Below, piece after piece: positions 50,514 to 63,295 of a stretch of DNA of 64,000 bases. A program made the translations under genes and the position numbers. The notes beneath the pieces were generated by a model. That model searched no databases and had not been told where the DNA came from. It was given only the letters and a program-made list of their open reading frames with translations. Within the stretch, counting starts at the first letter, position 1. The number at the start of each line of letters is the position of its first letter. The DNA is taken from contig NC_134414.1 of the NCBI RefSeq assembly GCF_030867145.1, positions 22,462,518-22,526,517 of the forward strand. Direction: 5' to 3'. The stretch comes from Opisthocomus hoazin (lineage: Eukaryota > Chordata > Aves > Opisthocomiformes > Opisthocomidae).

Positions 50514-52248
50514 TCTCTTTTTTGCCGAGTAAAAGTGTGGTGTTTACACTCATAAAGGACATTACATTTTCCTCCCTCCAGTTCAGTACTGAGTATTGTG
50601 ACCATGACACAGATCTCATTTTCTGCATTGTTGGTGGTATTGAAGACTTTCTTTGAAGAATTAAAGATCAGTTTCACTGTCTGAAAATCCTCTACGTGGT
50701 ATCTGGAGGCTGGAATACGTGGCAGAGGGAATTCCAGCTGGCATGGCTCTGCCTGGTACTTCGTCATTCCATATAGATTTCTCAAAGCTAGATTTGGCTT
50801 AGTACCAGAAGCACTTCCTCCTGGTAATCTTTCATCCAGTTAAAATGCTACCTCTCCAGCATCCTCCAGAATCTGCCAATCGGCAGTATGGAAAGGCACA
50901 GATCAGCAGAAATATTGCTTTCTAAATAGCTACGGTGACCAGCACTAAGCACCAAGTTTTGTGTTGGAGGAAGTCAGTCTTTCCAGAGTGAGATTCCAGC
51001 AACTAGTGCCTGGCCCCAGTATTATTCCTGTACAGCTGGGCAATGCTCTGTACCTCGGCACCATGGGTTGCTCTTATGCAGGGCAGCACATTTCAAACAC
51101 ACCAGGATTAATGACTCCATCCTCTGCTCCTCTCGTATGCGGCAGCACCGCTGCCATCACCTTGCAGAGGCAAAAATAAGTGGGGAGAGCATATCCAGGG
51201 TGATTTTCGCTTGTACGATCACATCTACCCTGGCCTCACTTCCAAGCCGACAGGCAGCTCCCACACATCAAACACAAGTTTCTAAGCCCTCTTTAGCTAG
51301 TTTGGCTCCGCTAATAAGACTACACAGCTTTTGGATTGCAGCTGGTTCTTGGCCAGCCTAAAGCCCTGGCAGAACAAACGCATGCCCGCTGCGACAAACC
51401 ACCCAGGCACATCCAGCGGCCCAAAGAAGGGAAGGTGGCAGAGCCGGGATGTAAATGTTCACTGCCAGTCCCAAGACGGTTTGCTATACCCTGCTACGCC
51501 GTGTAGCACATCAATTTTATACTGGCCATAGCATGTTCGGGTGGAACAACCCCCCAACATTTTGCATTTAGCAAAGATCTGAGCTGTACATTTGTGTAAG
51601 TCTCTGACGGTAACAAGCTGCCATGGCAATCAAAGAAAAGTAGTGAGAATATTGTATATCTTGCTTCAGGACACATCTGAACGCTCATACCATAAAATAT
51701 TTAATATTTGCCTGAAGCAATGACATCTGGCTCTCAGGAGTAGGTCAGCACATTTGCATAAGTTTTGCTCTTGGCTAGAATATAATAAAACGGCTTGTGT
51801 CTTGTGTTCAGCCTTCCCTACCCTCCAAAAACGTAATAATTCTTGGGCATCTCCAGCTGCTGTAGCACAGCAACCACAGTGCCATAAGAACTATTTGCAT
51901 CACAAAGTTTCCATCTGCTCCTCCACTGTTTTATTACTGATAATAGCTAGCCTACAGTGTGTCGTTTCTAGGACAGCCAGAATCAGGAAACCATATTTGG
52001 CACATGAACTAATTATAGCTAAGGAGAAAAGACATTTTAAAAAAAAAAAACCCTGATACCACAGTGCAACAACCAAGTGCTTGTGTGATTTATAGGCATT
52101 TACACCTGAGCACACTTTGATTTGCAGTCCTGCATTTGAAATATCACAATTATTTTTATTGTTTATTAACAATTTTCTTTTGCAAACTGGCAATTATAAC
52201 TATTACTGTTTACCTTAATAATGATTTTCTGAAAAAAGGCACTCATTA

Positions 52249-53091
52249 ATGAAGAGCGATGAAGAGTTAGAATGTACCCTCAGCAAGTTTGCTGATGACA
52301 CCAAACTGGGAGGTGTGGTAGATACACCAGAAGGCTGTGCTGCCATTCAGCGTGACCTGGATAGGCTGGAAAGCTGGGCAGAGAGGAACCTGATGAGGTT
52401 CAACAAAGGCAAATGCAGGGTCCTGGACCTGGGGAGGAACAACCTCATGCACCAGTACAGGCTTGGGGCGGACCTGCTGGAGAGCAGCTCTGTGGAGAGG
52501 GACCTGGGTGTCCTGGTGGACGACAGGTTAACCATGAGCCAGCAGTGTGCCCTGGCTGCCAAGAAAGCCAATGGGATCCTGGGGTGCATCAAGAAGAGTG
52601 TGGCCAGCAGGACGAGGGAGGTTCTCCTTCCCCTCTACACTGCCCTAGTGAGGCCTCGTCTGGAGTACTGTGTCCAGTTCTGGGCTCCCCAGTTCAAGAA
52701 AGATGAAGAGCTATTGGAGAGAGTCCAGCGGAGGGCTACAAGGATGATGAGGGGACGGGAACATCTCCCCTACGAGGAGAGGCTGAGGGAGCTGGGCTTG
52801 TTCAGCCTGAAGAAGAGAAGGCTGCGAGGGGACCTAATAAATGCCTACAAATATCTGAAGGGTGGGTGTCAGGAGGATGGGGCCAAGCTCTTTTCAGTGG
52901 TGCCCAGTGACAGGACAAGGGGCAATGGGCACAAACTGAGGAACAGGAAGTTCCACCTGAACATGAGGAAGAACTTCTTCCCTCTGAGGGTGACGGAGCA
53001 CTGGAACAGGCTGCCCAGGGAGGTTGTGGAGTCTCCTTCTCTGGAGATATTCAAGACCTGCCTGGACAAGGTGCAGTGCAGCCTGCTGTAG
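52249..53091 (+). pseudogene. CR1 ORF2 C-terminal fragment, open for 280 codons
   Basis: An uninterrupted frame inside the CR1 piece, from the reverse transcriptase catalytic box ([11 protein letters not shown], residues 12-22) through the thumb and C-terminal region ([74 protein letters not shown]) to the natural ORF2 stop. The first nine or so residues come from flanking DNA, so the ATG is fortuitous. It lacks endonuclease and the fingers/palm N-terminal part, so it is not an enzyme. Lack of damage points to a recent insertion. Confidence 0.9.
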
Positions 53092-53173
53092 GTGACCCTG
53101 CTTCAGCAGGAGGGTTGGACTAGATGACCCACAGAGGTCCCTTCCAACCCCTGCTATTCTGTGATTCTGTGAT
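52258..53173 (+). mobile_element. CR1 LINE, 5'-truncated, well preserved
   Basis: 916 bases ending with the ORF2 stop, a short 3' UTR (gttggactagatgacccaca) and the tail attctgtgattctgtgattt at 53154-53173. It is antisense to ARHGAP20. No clear target-site duplication was found, as is usual for CR1. Confidence 0.95.
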
Positions 53174-53999
53174 TTATGCTTATGTCTATGCAAATGAAGA
53201 ACGTGGAGATTCACTGTTGGGCAAAGACCTCCAATGAAGTCTAAGTTCTGTGAAAATTTCCTGTGTCCATGCAAATACTCCTTAGGCTTCAGAGCATGAA
53301 ATACTGCTCTTAAAAGCACAGATAAAAGAAAGGACACATGTATAAGAAGCAGAGGAAGAATGGATCAGTTATCACTGAATGCTAGGATATCCCTAGGGAA
53401 CTGGCTACACACAAAAATTTAGTTTAAATTGGTTAAAACTGACTTAGTAAAAAAGGTGTAAATCACCCTGTGGATGACCTTTCTTTACCATTTACCTTGT
53501 GCCTATAAATTTACCAACATCAGTTAGCTGATGAAAAACATGCTTAAGGCAATTTCAGGGTGTTCACATACACAGCTTTGACTTGCAATCATTACAAACA
53601 GTAAAACACATTGCAACTTTGCAGAATTGAATGAAGGCAGCTGTGGGTTTAGATCAGTTTTACAAGCAAAAAAAGGGTACATTGTACTGGCATTTCCGAA
53701 GACGTTTTTGCATAAGTTCCGCTAGAGATGTTTCTTGGGACTTCACACTGTGCAGTCCTTAGTCTGCATGCCAGAACCAGTATTTCTTACCAAGCACACT
53801 GTCTTTAAAAAGGAACTAATGTATTAAACACAGGAAGCAAACATTTCATGTCTGCATACAGTGAGTCTTTTAAAGGGGCTGGATCCCTAAAGGAGGTTGC
53901 AATCCAAAGAAACCCTCCCAATATCCAAAGGATTTACAGGTGACTAGTACTCAGAGGTGATGTGGATTTAGACCCTCCATTTCGCTCAAGAGCACTTAC

Positions 54000-54084
54000 A
54001 TATGCACAAGTTCCCACGTCCTTTGCAATTATCTTCAGAGGAATGCTTTTAGGATAGTCTTTTTCCTTCTCTTCTCTTATTCGA
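54000..54084 (-). CDS. ARHGAP20: ARHGAP20 exon 4 in window (RA domain start)
   Basis: 85 bases completing Ser122 and encoding 123-150. Acceptor gttttgtcag, donor gtaagtg. The peptide RIREEKEKDYPKSIPLKIIA followed by KDVGTCAY is the end of the PH-RA linker and the first strand of the Ras-association domain. The EKEKDYPKSIPLKI block is diagnostic of ARHGAP20. Confidence 0.95.
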
Positions 54085-55044
54085 CTGACAAAACAAGTAC
54101 AAAACAAGTAAATTTTTAATATCATAAACATAAATAGCAAGATGGAGATTTAAATAGCAATCAAGCAGTAACTGGAGAAGAAGCAGCTGTTTGCAGACGT
54201 ACTGCAGTACAAAGATCCCTGAGGACAAGAAAGCATCCAGCAGTATCTGGAAGGCATGCTGACCGTGGCCCCCAGTAATGCCCTGTTGTATTAAAGTTCA
54301 TTGTAGAAATCAGTGTAAGCAGCAGAGAAACTGGATTTAAAAATCAAGCTAAAACTACCAGCCACTGTGATGCCTCAGTCTGCACTACAGGCTCCTACTG
54401 GAATCAGTTACACCCCAATGTACGGACCAGTTCAAAGGACTGAACAGGAGAAGAGTGAATTAGAAATCATCCCCGTTAAGGATGATTTAAACAACCCTAG
54501 GAACTCACCAGCAGAATTAGGTGACCAGAAAACAAAACCACCACTAGTGGTCTTCTGTTCAAACACTGACTGAAATAAGACAGCTCTATTTATGCAAACC
54601 CTCCCACCATACCCTCCAGCTTGGGTTCCATTTTGCAAGACCAAAATACAGCCAGCCATGAGCAGCAGACAGGTTAGAGCAGAGGTTCCTGAGCTGGGCT
54701 TGCTTAGATGCCATCACCACGCAAAGAGCCCCAGGTTCAACTAGAGCGATGGTGGCAGAGGCTCCTACAACTGCGCAGAGAGGGGACCATGTGTGATAGG
54801 AATCGCTCCAGTTTTGTGCTGAGCCATCTTCAGGCACAGGTAAGTGCTTCCCTCCTCGTGTAGTGATCATTGCATAAATGGGACATACCACCTTCTGCAG
54901 AGAGAAGACGTGAGATTTTTTTTTCTTAATATCACTTTGAAAGACCTTATCTGTCATGATGGCACAGGTACCACAGCTTAGGAATCACTGGTCTAGATGA
55001 CTGGGACTCTTTTCAGTGTCTTCAAAGACTGTATAATAAAGTAC
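54085..55044 (-). other. ARHGAP20: ARHGAP20 intron
   Basis: Phase 2 intron of 960 bases; nothing else recognised. Confidence 0.85.
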
Positions 55045-55086
55045 CTTTGCAAAAAAGACAGCCACGTTTCCTTTTGTTCTGCAGAC
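55045..55086 (-). CDS. ARHGAP20: ARHGAP20 exon 3 in window (42-base exon, PH helix)
   Basis: Very small exon completing Arg108, encoding SAEQKETWLSFLQ (109-121) and supplying two bases of codon 122. Acceptor aattcttgcag, donor gtacttt. Trp116 is the near-invariant tryptophan of the C-terminal PH helix, so this small exon is essential for the fold. Both flanking introns are phase 2, so skipping would be in frame. It is too short to appear as an open frame and was found by the split-phase match between its neighbours. Confidence 0.92.
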
Positions 55087-56980
55087 CTGCAAGAATTATA
55101 GAAAAACAGGGACAAATCAGCCATCATTCTAATACCAAAATAGCCCTTGTACAAACCACAGTGGAATGGACTGCTTCTTGGTTGCAATTTCCATAAATAC
55201 CTACAAAAACTAAAAGCTTTTCACAGACTTGAATGAACTGTTTCCCTGCAAAATCAACTGAAAAGCATGCCACAGAGATCAAAAGCCCCAGTTATCAGTT
55301 TTTATCACAGAAGTTTACCAGTGAATTCAGTAGGAAATGGATTGAGTTCTTAATCTAATGTCCAAATAGAAGAGGAGGGCACTTTAAAATAAGACCTTAA
55401 CTCAAAAGTTCAAAGGTATTTCCTCAGGTATACAGACTTCTTCCCACTTTCATTATTCTAATTCTCTTCTTATTTATTACTTGGTTTATCACCACATTAC
55501 AAAGTATGCAGAAGCCAGAACGAAAAAAGGTCCGGTTGTACTTACTAGGGCTTGACTTTGGACATTTTAAGGCTTGTCTCATTTATCTGTATCTCATTTA
55601 TACACTTTCAAGGGTTCAAAACTATCCAGTTAAATGTAGCTAATAATAGGATAGTGCAAGGAATCTAACCTAATTTTGCTTCAACTTTCTTGATTTAAAT
55701 CCTGCCCCAGATGGAGTAACTGCTATTCCCATTGCTGCTTCTGCAAATCAAGTACTTCAAATTTTCAGAGCAAGCATTTCGGGAACCACAAACCTACTGA
55801 GTGATGCTGTGAGAGGAATACACTTCATAAACATTAAAAATGTGATTCTGCTTTCACTGCTTAAATTCTGTTGGATATGCGTCTTTGGACTCATGCATGG
55901 CATTTTAGATTTTTCTGTGTACCTCCAACAATCAAATAATTTCACTTCTATAAAATCTCTGACTCTGTTCTGATTGAAGTTATTGCTTTCCTGTCCAACT
56001 ACTTTTTGATAGCTATAAAGGACCACATACTGTCTCCAGATCAAAGCTCATGTTTATTGGCAAGAGTTCAGCTGAAAATTGATAGAAAATTTCAGCTTTG
56101 TTTCAGGACTATTAAGTGAAAAAAACATAAACAGCACAACCAGCTCAGTAGAGAGCAGTTTGTGCACAGCATTCTCTTTGGATATGGACAATATGACATA
56201 CAAATTAAGCTGCATGCGTCAGCTTTTGGTCTCCGTTGGTAAAGAGGAAAATGCACTTTCTAAGACCTAGCCAAATTACTGTGGCTAAGCAGCTGGGATT
56301 TCAGGGGCACGGTGCCCTCCCTTATCCAAAGTGACGACAGAGGCCTCCTACAGAGACTAAAATTAGCCTAATCACCGAAATTACTTCTACAACCCTTATG
56401 TGTCCTGTAGTCAATGCTGCAAAGACAGACCAAAAATCTTTCGCTCTTTAAAAATTCAGAGATTCTGCTTTGAGAGGAATTTTGACACTTTCTCTGGCAT
56501 AATTAAATTAAAAAGGGATACAGGACAAGGTCAGTATTTCACTGTAAGTTTCTTGCTACTTCCAATACAAGCTCTTCTGTTTAAAAGTGTCCTATGAGGG
56601 TCTTTTTGGTCTGTTCATTAGTTGGCTGTTTATTATTTGTAGTTCACCTCATTAATTAGCCAAAGTGTTTGTCAAATCATACCCAAAAAGAAAGAGAATT
56701 TCCACTGAGAAAGTTTGCTGCACAGACAGTGCTTTGCCAAGTCATGTATTTTCTCAAATTTTTAACTGATAAGTGACTATCACTGCCGCGTTTGCAGACA
56801 GACAGAAGATGAGGGATGGAGGGTGACTTGCTCACAGCAGTAGAAGGAATTATTTCAAGAATCAGTAAGTTCCTGCTACCCACCTTCACTGGTGCTGAAA
56901 TGAATCGATGATAGTCTCGTTACCTGTCAGCCTAAAAACATTCAAGTAACTTGGTAAATAAAACGTATCTCAATTCTTAC
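55087..56980 (-). other. ARHGAP20: ARHGAP20 intron
   Basis: Phase 2 intron of 1.9 kb with no recognised repeat. Confidence 0.85.
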
Positions 56981-57130
56981 CTGAAATTCGCCACACAGTT
57001 TGTGGTGGGCCAGCCCAAAACAAAGGACCTCTCAGGGTCTGTGCTGCCTTCACAGACTTCTTCTGTACAAAATGCTGTCCACATCTCACAGAGACGTGCT
57101 TGGCACTTTAGTTTGAAATGAGAGTGCGAC
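56981..57130 (-). CDS. ARHGAP20: ARHGAP20 exon 2 in window (PH domain)
   Basis: 150 bases completing Lys58, encoding 59-107 and supplying two bases of codon 108. Acceptor ctgccggcag, donor gtaagaa. The peptide runs SHSHFKLKCQARLCEMWTAF and then FVLGWPTTNCVANF, the middle strands of the PH domain. FKLK and the ...SFVLGWPT... block match ARHGAP20. Confidence 0.93.
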
Positions 57131-60100
57131 CTGCCGGCAGAAATTCACGGGTATGTCACACAAATGAAACATAGCAAGGTAGGTGAAACAACTGAGTTTC
57201 TTCTTCCTTCAGGCACATATCAGACTTGCATTGGAGCTGATGGAAGAAGCACTTCTGCTTTAGTTAAAGAAAACTATGTTTTATTTGGGTTGCATATAAA
57301 AATATATTAATTTGTCATCTAAATGGCATCAACAGATATATGTGGGATAAATGGTTGCTTGTGGCATCCCTGGACATCCTCCTTCTTGGGAGAAAACTTC
57401 TGCTCATACCTAGAGCTCCCATCCAAATCTTGCAATGAGGCAAAGATTGCCACTTGTGATGGACTCTCAGTGACTTAAATGCCATTGAGGAGTTCGCAGT
57501 ATAGCTGGATTGCTTAGCCCCAGGGTCAACAACTATGGTGAGTTTGAGTTGTGACAACTAGGCCACAGCACATGAAGCAATCCGGAAGAAAGAACAAGCA
57601 GAAAACTCCCATTTGTGCTAACTACAGCCCAGGTCACATAAAGACTCCAGGAACTACCTTCATGGTAGCTTTAGGCCCAAACCACCTGGAAGATAAGCCA
57701 GGACTTCCTGCATTCTCAAAATAGCTAGTCATCTACAAGGAAGACAAATAATTTCCCCAATTTTTGAAATTTTGGCCTTTCCTGTATTTTATCCTACTAA
57801 TATTAGAGTACAGTAAAGGCCAAATTTACAGACCATTTTTTTATTTCAACTCTTTTTATTTCAACTCTTTTCTTCCACTTATTTTCTCATGATAAGTCTC
57901 CTTCCTTTGTAGGACAGAAACACAGAATCATAGAATGCTTTGGATTGGAAGGGACCTTTAGAGTTCACCTAGTCCAGCCCCCCTACAGTGAGCAAGGATA
58001 TCTTCAACTAGATCAGGTTGCTTAGAGCCCCGTCCAACCTGGCTTGAATGTTTCAAGGAATGGGGCATCCACTACCTCTCTGGGCAATCTGTGCCAGTGT
58101 TTCACCACCCTCACTGTAAAAAATTTCTTCCTTCTATCTAGTCTAAATCTACCCTCTCTTAGCTTAAAGCCATTGCTCCTTGTCCTGTTGCGACAAGCCC
58201 TGCTGAAAACTTTTTTGCCATCTTTCTTGTAGGCCCCCTTTAAGTACTGAAAGGCTGCCATAAGGTCTCCCCTCAGCCTTCTCTTCTCCAGGCTGAATGG
58301 CCCCAACTATCTCAGCCTTTCCTTGTAGCAGAGGTGCTCCAGCCCTTGGATCATCTTTGTGGCCTCCTCTGGACCCACTCCGACAGCTCCATGTCCTCCT
58401 AGTTTTGGGGACTCCAGAGCTTGACACAGGAATCCAGGTGAGGTCTCACCAGAGCAGAGTAGAGGGGCAGAATCCCCTCCCTCGACCTGCTGGCCACGCT
58501 GCTTTTGATGCAGCCCAGGATACAGTTGGCTTTCTGGGCTGTGAGCGCACATTGGTGGCTCATGTCTAGTTTTTCATCCACCAGCACCCCCAAGTCCTTC
58601 TCGGCAGGGCTGCTCTCAATCCCTTCATCCCCCAGCCTGTATTGATAGTGGGGGTTGCCCTGACCCAGTTGCAGGACCTTGCACTTGGCCTTGTTGAACC
58701 TCATGAGGTTCACCCATGCTCACTTCTCGAGGTTGTCCAGGTGGTCAGGATCAGTGGACATCAGTGCTATGTGAGAAACGAGTAAAATCTCACAAAGTCA
58801 GCCCAGCTCTGTAGCAATGCAACAGTCACTCACTTCAAGGCAGGTTGGCACTAGAGGCCTTGCAGACTGAACTACCTGAGCTATGGTTCTCCCGGGCCAG
58901 CAGAGAAAGGCTGGAGGAAAACTGTCCCCTCCCTGAAAATGTTTTGCCCTTCTAATCCAAGAACTGTAAGGAAGAGCATGTCAGCTCATCGCCATGTTGC
59001 AAATGTGGATAGGCACAGTGCCAGGCACCATGGTGATTAGTGCTCTATAAATAAATACGCTAGGTAAGCAGTTTCTTAGAGCTTTGATACACATGGACTA
59101 CCTTCTCTGAGATTAGTCTCATTTACAAGGTACTTGATTTAGGACAGACTGAACTAATACAGTCTGAAACATGAAAGTACTTGAACCTTGTGGCATTAAA
59201 GAGGACATAGAAGAACTTGCAGTAACCTGACTGGTCTGAGGTTTCCAGCTGACACTGTGCTAACAGGTGTAGTGGCATAGAGCAACACTAATAACCCAGC
59301 ATTATTTACAGTGGTGGGCAAGAAAGGATCATCAGTGCTTATCACACCCAGCAAAATTATGCACTTAATCAGATCGCCTTAAAATACCGTAAAACACTAT
59401 CTCAAGTTAATGTGTTTTTTAAACTGTACCATTGTGTTTCCTGGTCGACTGTACATTTCACCTCTCTTCCATGTGTTTTGTTACCCCATCAAAGAGAAAC
59501 TTAAAGTACAGGAGAACATTTCAACATTCTTGGTAACAAATCAGTTTGTGATGTAGCAAGTAAGACCTGTCAAGAACAGAGAAATAACTGTAACTGACTG
59601 ACTACAGAACGAACTGTGAAAATGTAGATTTACAAAAAAATACAGCTGTGAATTCTAACGTAGATGTTAATAAATGGATGCATGTTCTGACTCCACCGAA
59701 TCAATCTGTTGACCCCCTCTTTCTCCTTAATTTCTTTTTCCCATTACCCAGAACAGTGAACTCCCTACATGCTGTTTCACTTTTTTTAACATTTACAGTT
59801 CACAAAACCAGACCCCCACAGTGCCAGCAGCAGGTGTTGGCAGAACGACAAAGATGTTCTCCAATCACGCTTGATGTATATTCTTACCCCGTTTGCCATG
59901 CCTCGTCACAGCTCTCAGCAATTATCATTATTCAAGTGGCCTGGTTTCCAGAGGCACTGAAACAGTAGCCGCCATTAACATCTCAAGAGCCTGAAGTATG
60001 ATTTTATCTCTATCTGCCATGTCCTTTATGCAGTCCATGGGTTCTCAGTGTTTGTGAAATGTGGGTCTTCTATTTAAGTGCCAAAGCGTTACCTCTAGAA

Positions 60101-63100
60101 ATGAATATATCATTACTGACTAAGGAAGTAGCATAACTGAACACGTGAAAAATGGGAAGAGTAACAATCTAATGAAGATTTTATAAATTTTTTTAATGAA
60201 GTAAGTCCCCTTGCAAGTGTTACACTGTAAACATCAGACAGATCCAGAGTCCACTAAAATCAACAGAAAAATCATGAACATCAGTGGTGTAGGTGTTGTT
60301 TCACCCCAAATTGTGCCACTTCCGCCGAGTAAATTCAGCTCCTTTTGCTCTCTGAAAGTGACTATTCGATACCTTGTAGCCGTTAACAGATGGAAGATTA
60401 ACTTCTCACTAGATTTGCTAATCTCCTTAATAGGACCCTCTCACAAAAGCATTAATGGATCTAGTGTGAGATTGCTACCCTATTTCCATGTATGTACTCA
60501 ACTACTAATTTCTATGTCCAGCCACGTTGTGAAAATAACCTTAAAATTCATCTGTATATATGCATGCATGCATTACAAAGAAGAAAGAGGAAGCCGTTTC
60601 TCTGTGCCTCCCACACAATAACATCTGTGAGAAATCTTGATCATTGAACTGACAGATCCTTGAAATATTCACTCTGCCAAATTAAAACACATGGTCTCTG
60701 TGAGAAACCTAACCAAGATACAGGAAACAGTGTAACATTTTACACATTTAACATTGGTTTGGTGAGAAAAACTTAATCAATTTATGATTTAATCCTCACA
60801 TGAAGGCAGTAAAGGACAGGGCAGCAGAGAGAGATGCACAGCATGTGAGTACTATTCTTATTTTTTTACAAGCTGGGCTAATGTATGATCTGAAAAGATA
60901 GCATTCTACATTTCAAAAATTATTACTAGGAAGTAGCAGAAAATGAACCTATAGGCACCTTGTCCAACGTCATACACAGACCAGCTGTGGAGAGGACTTA
61001 GCCCCACAAATTTCCATAGGAGGAACGCCAACTCGTTGCAGCAGCTCAGTGCTGTACCGGAGTTTTCTCAACAAGCTCAGAGGACACCAGATACTTCTTG
61101 ATCTCTTCAGAAAAAACTTATACCTCTTTGCTGATCATACGAAGTCTAAAGATACATGAGCTCCCTTTGTCTAGTGACTGGCTACCTGCAGCTGAGCTGA
61201 CACCAGTACAGCACTGAGCTGTACCTGTGGTATCTTAGGTGTTCATATGCCCCAAACTGAAAAACTACTTAACACAAAAGAATATTACAAATTTTTAGCA
61301 CCTTCACAAGGAATAACTCTGATGTTAAGTCAGATTCAACTGTACCATTAATTCTGTCCCCGTGACCTGCTGCCTTGACTCTGCATCAGCTATTACAAAG
61401 TCAATAATGATCAATAGTCACAGCTGCATACCAATACACACCACTCAGGTTTTCCCTCCAGGAATCAGCAATGATATTTTAGTGTGAGATATCTTTAAAA
61501 ATGCTGATTTTTAAGTAGCATTCATTAGTGACAGCTCTGATGTTTTAATTGCTGACAGGGCAGCTGTAGAGAGAACATCCCAATCAGTTCTTTAAAACAC
61601 ATGAAGTAATTCACTCAAAACACTCTTTTTACCATTTCTAGCAAAGACTTGCCCCCCATCCCCCTCTTTTTCACATGCAGAAGCACAATTTGTTCTCTTC
61701 TTCACTTTCTTCAAACATTGCAGACTCTTCAATGCATTAAATCAAATGCTGTAAGAGCCGTTATTACTCCCTGGGGACCAGATTTTGGAGTGGTTACATG
61801 GAGTAGTGCTTTCCTATGCAGCTAGTCCCACTGGGACCCAGCCAAACCTGCAGTGATGTGCAGCTCAGCCTGGGGCTGAAACACGGCTTCTGCTCCGCAT
61901 GCTGACCAGGGAGGGAGGGATTCATCTCACCTGACTTTAGCCTTCTACAATTTAGGAGCTTAAAGCCAACCTAGAGAGACTATGCCTGCTGAATAGCCAG
62001 TGGGCAGAATGATAGACCCCCAAGAGCATGACCCTCCTCATCCACCATCAGCACCCTTTCAGGGTCAGGTAAGTTTGCTGCAGGAAGGTGCTGGTTTTCC
62101 CTCAGTGACTACAAAAGGAGCCTAGAAGCCCAGGTAAGTTGCAAATATTTAACATATGAAAGCTTAAACTAGGTGACACAAACATGCATAAATACAGTAA
62201 CCATGTTATTACTGCTACTGCTGGTAGAATAGCAAGATTTCCCCTAAATATCCTTCTGTTCACCACCCACCCGCAGCGGAACATGTTTTGGGTAAAACAT
62301 CCTCTGTGTTGTCATACTACATCAAGTGAAGGAGTTCAGCTGGGGGGGTTACATTTACTATGTGTGATTCAAATGGACACAGCTCAGATTTCTGTAGAAA
62401 ACACAGATTTATTCTGGCTTTTCCCAGCAGCCTCTGAAACAATTGCTTAAGCGAAAAGACACATTGCAAAACCCCAGGATTCACATCGAGACTACACACC
62501 CTGTGAAACCACATATACAGTGCCTAACAAAGAATGAAGCTGAATCATGATTATTTATTATTATTTCCCCATAACAACAAGTGAAAGCACCCTCTAAAAT
62601 TGCCTTAAACCACAAATGTTGCATGAAGCTGGCATGCTAGACACAGCTTGTAAATCTGATTTAATTGTGAATGGTAGGGTGAACAATCAGAGCTCAGCAG
62701 CAAGTCTGCTGACACATGAACGCTACCCAGACTGCTCAGCATCGCTTCCCTTCCCCTTCCCCCCACTCCTCCTGGCACAGCACAACTTACAGAGACGGAC
62801 ACTGCAATGCCGCCTGCAAGCTCTGTTCTTATACAGCTGCTTGTCACTGATGTATATCAAAGCAGCTTCCAGGTAAGCATTAAGACCTCTAACCCCTCTG
62901 CGACACAGCCACCGGTGTTACGCGCACCCCATAGGACTGAAGACAAGCTGTCTAAAACACAGCAGCCAAGGCAGCGCAACAGACACCGTTGAGCACCAAT
63001 GAGTCTTTTCTATGATGCTGTGCTCCCAAAGCAGGGAAGATGATACAACGCAAGCAGTATATTCAAGAACAGCTGATACTTCTTCAAAAAGTTGCATCTT

Positions 63101-63295
63101 GGAATTCCTCTCTGGCTACAGGGTTTTCAAGGGTGTCAGGAGAGGTCAGGCACCTAACTTTCATTGACTAAATAAAAAGCTTCCCTATGATTTATGGAAC
63201 ATTTGTTACTAAAAAAGCATTATGGAAATCCATGTTATGCTCCACCAAGAAAAAGGGCTGCTCTGTAGAAGCAGTGCCTGAGGTGCCATACTCAC
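57131..63295 (-). other. ARHGAP20: ARHGAP20 intron with a CR1
   Basis: Phase 2 intron of 6.2 kb, the largest in the window. It contains one CR1 copy (57922-58742). The rest (58743-63295) shows short AT-rich stretches and no recognised transposon or exon. Confidence 0.85.
57922..58742 (-). mobile_element. CR1 LINE 3' part, 5'-truncated, about 0.8 kb
   Basis: Reverse-oriented CR1 from the cagaatcatagaatgctttg tail through the ORF2 C-terminal region (peptides [59 protein letters not shown] in different frames). It breaks off near 58742. Frame changes show it is decayed. It is the same subfamily as the 43.5-kb copy by shared blocks such as gagcagagtagaggggcaga. Confidence 0.93.

Larger units (their letters stand above)
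49859..53999 (-). other. ARHGAP20: ARHGAP20 intron with two CR1 pieces and a tandem duplication
   Basis: Phase 0 intron of 4.1 kb. It contains a 37-bp tandem duplication, a CR1 tail in gene orientation and a younger CR1 in the opposite orientation, listed separately. Confidence 0.85.

Noticed and set aside
52413..52706. 97-codon frame on the + strand in the CR1 piece
   Set aside because: Alternative-frame shadow of the open CR1 ORF2 frame.
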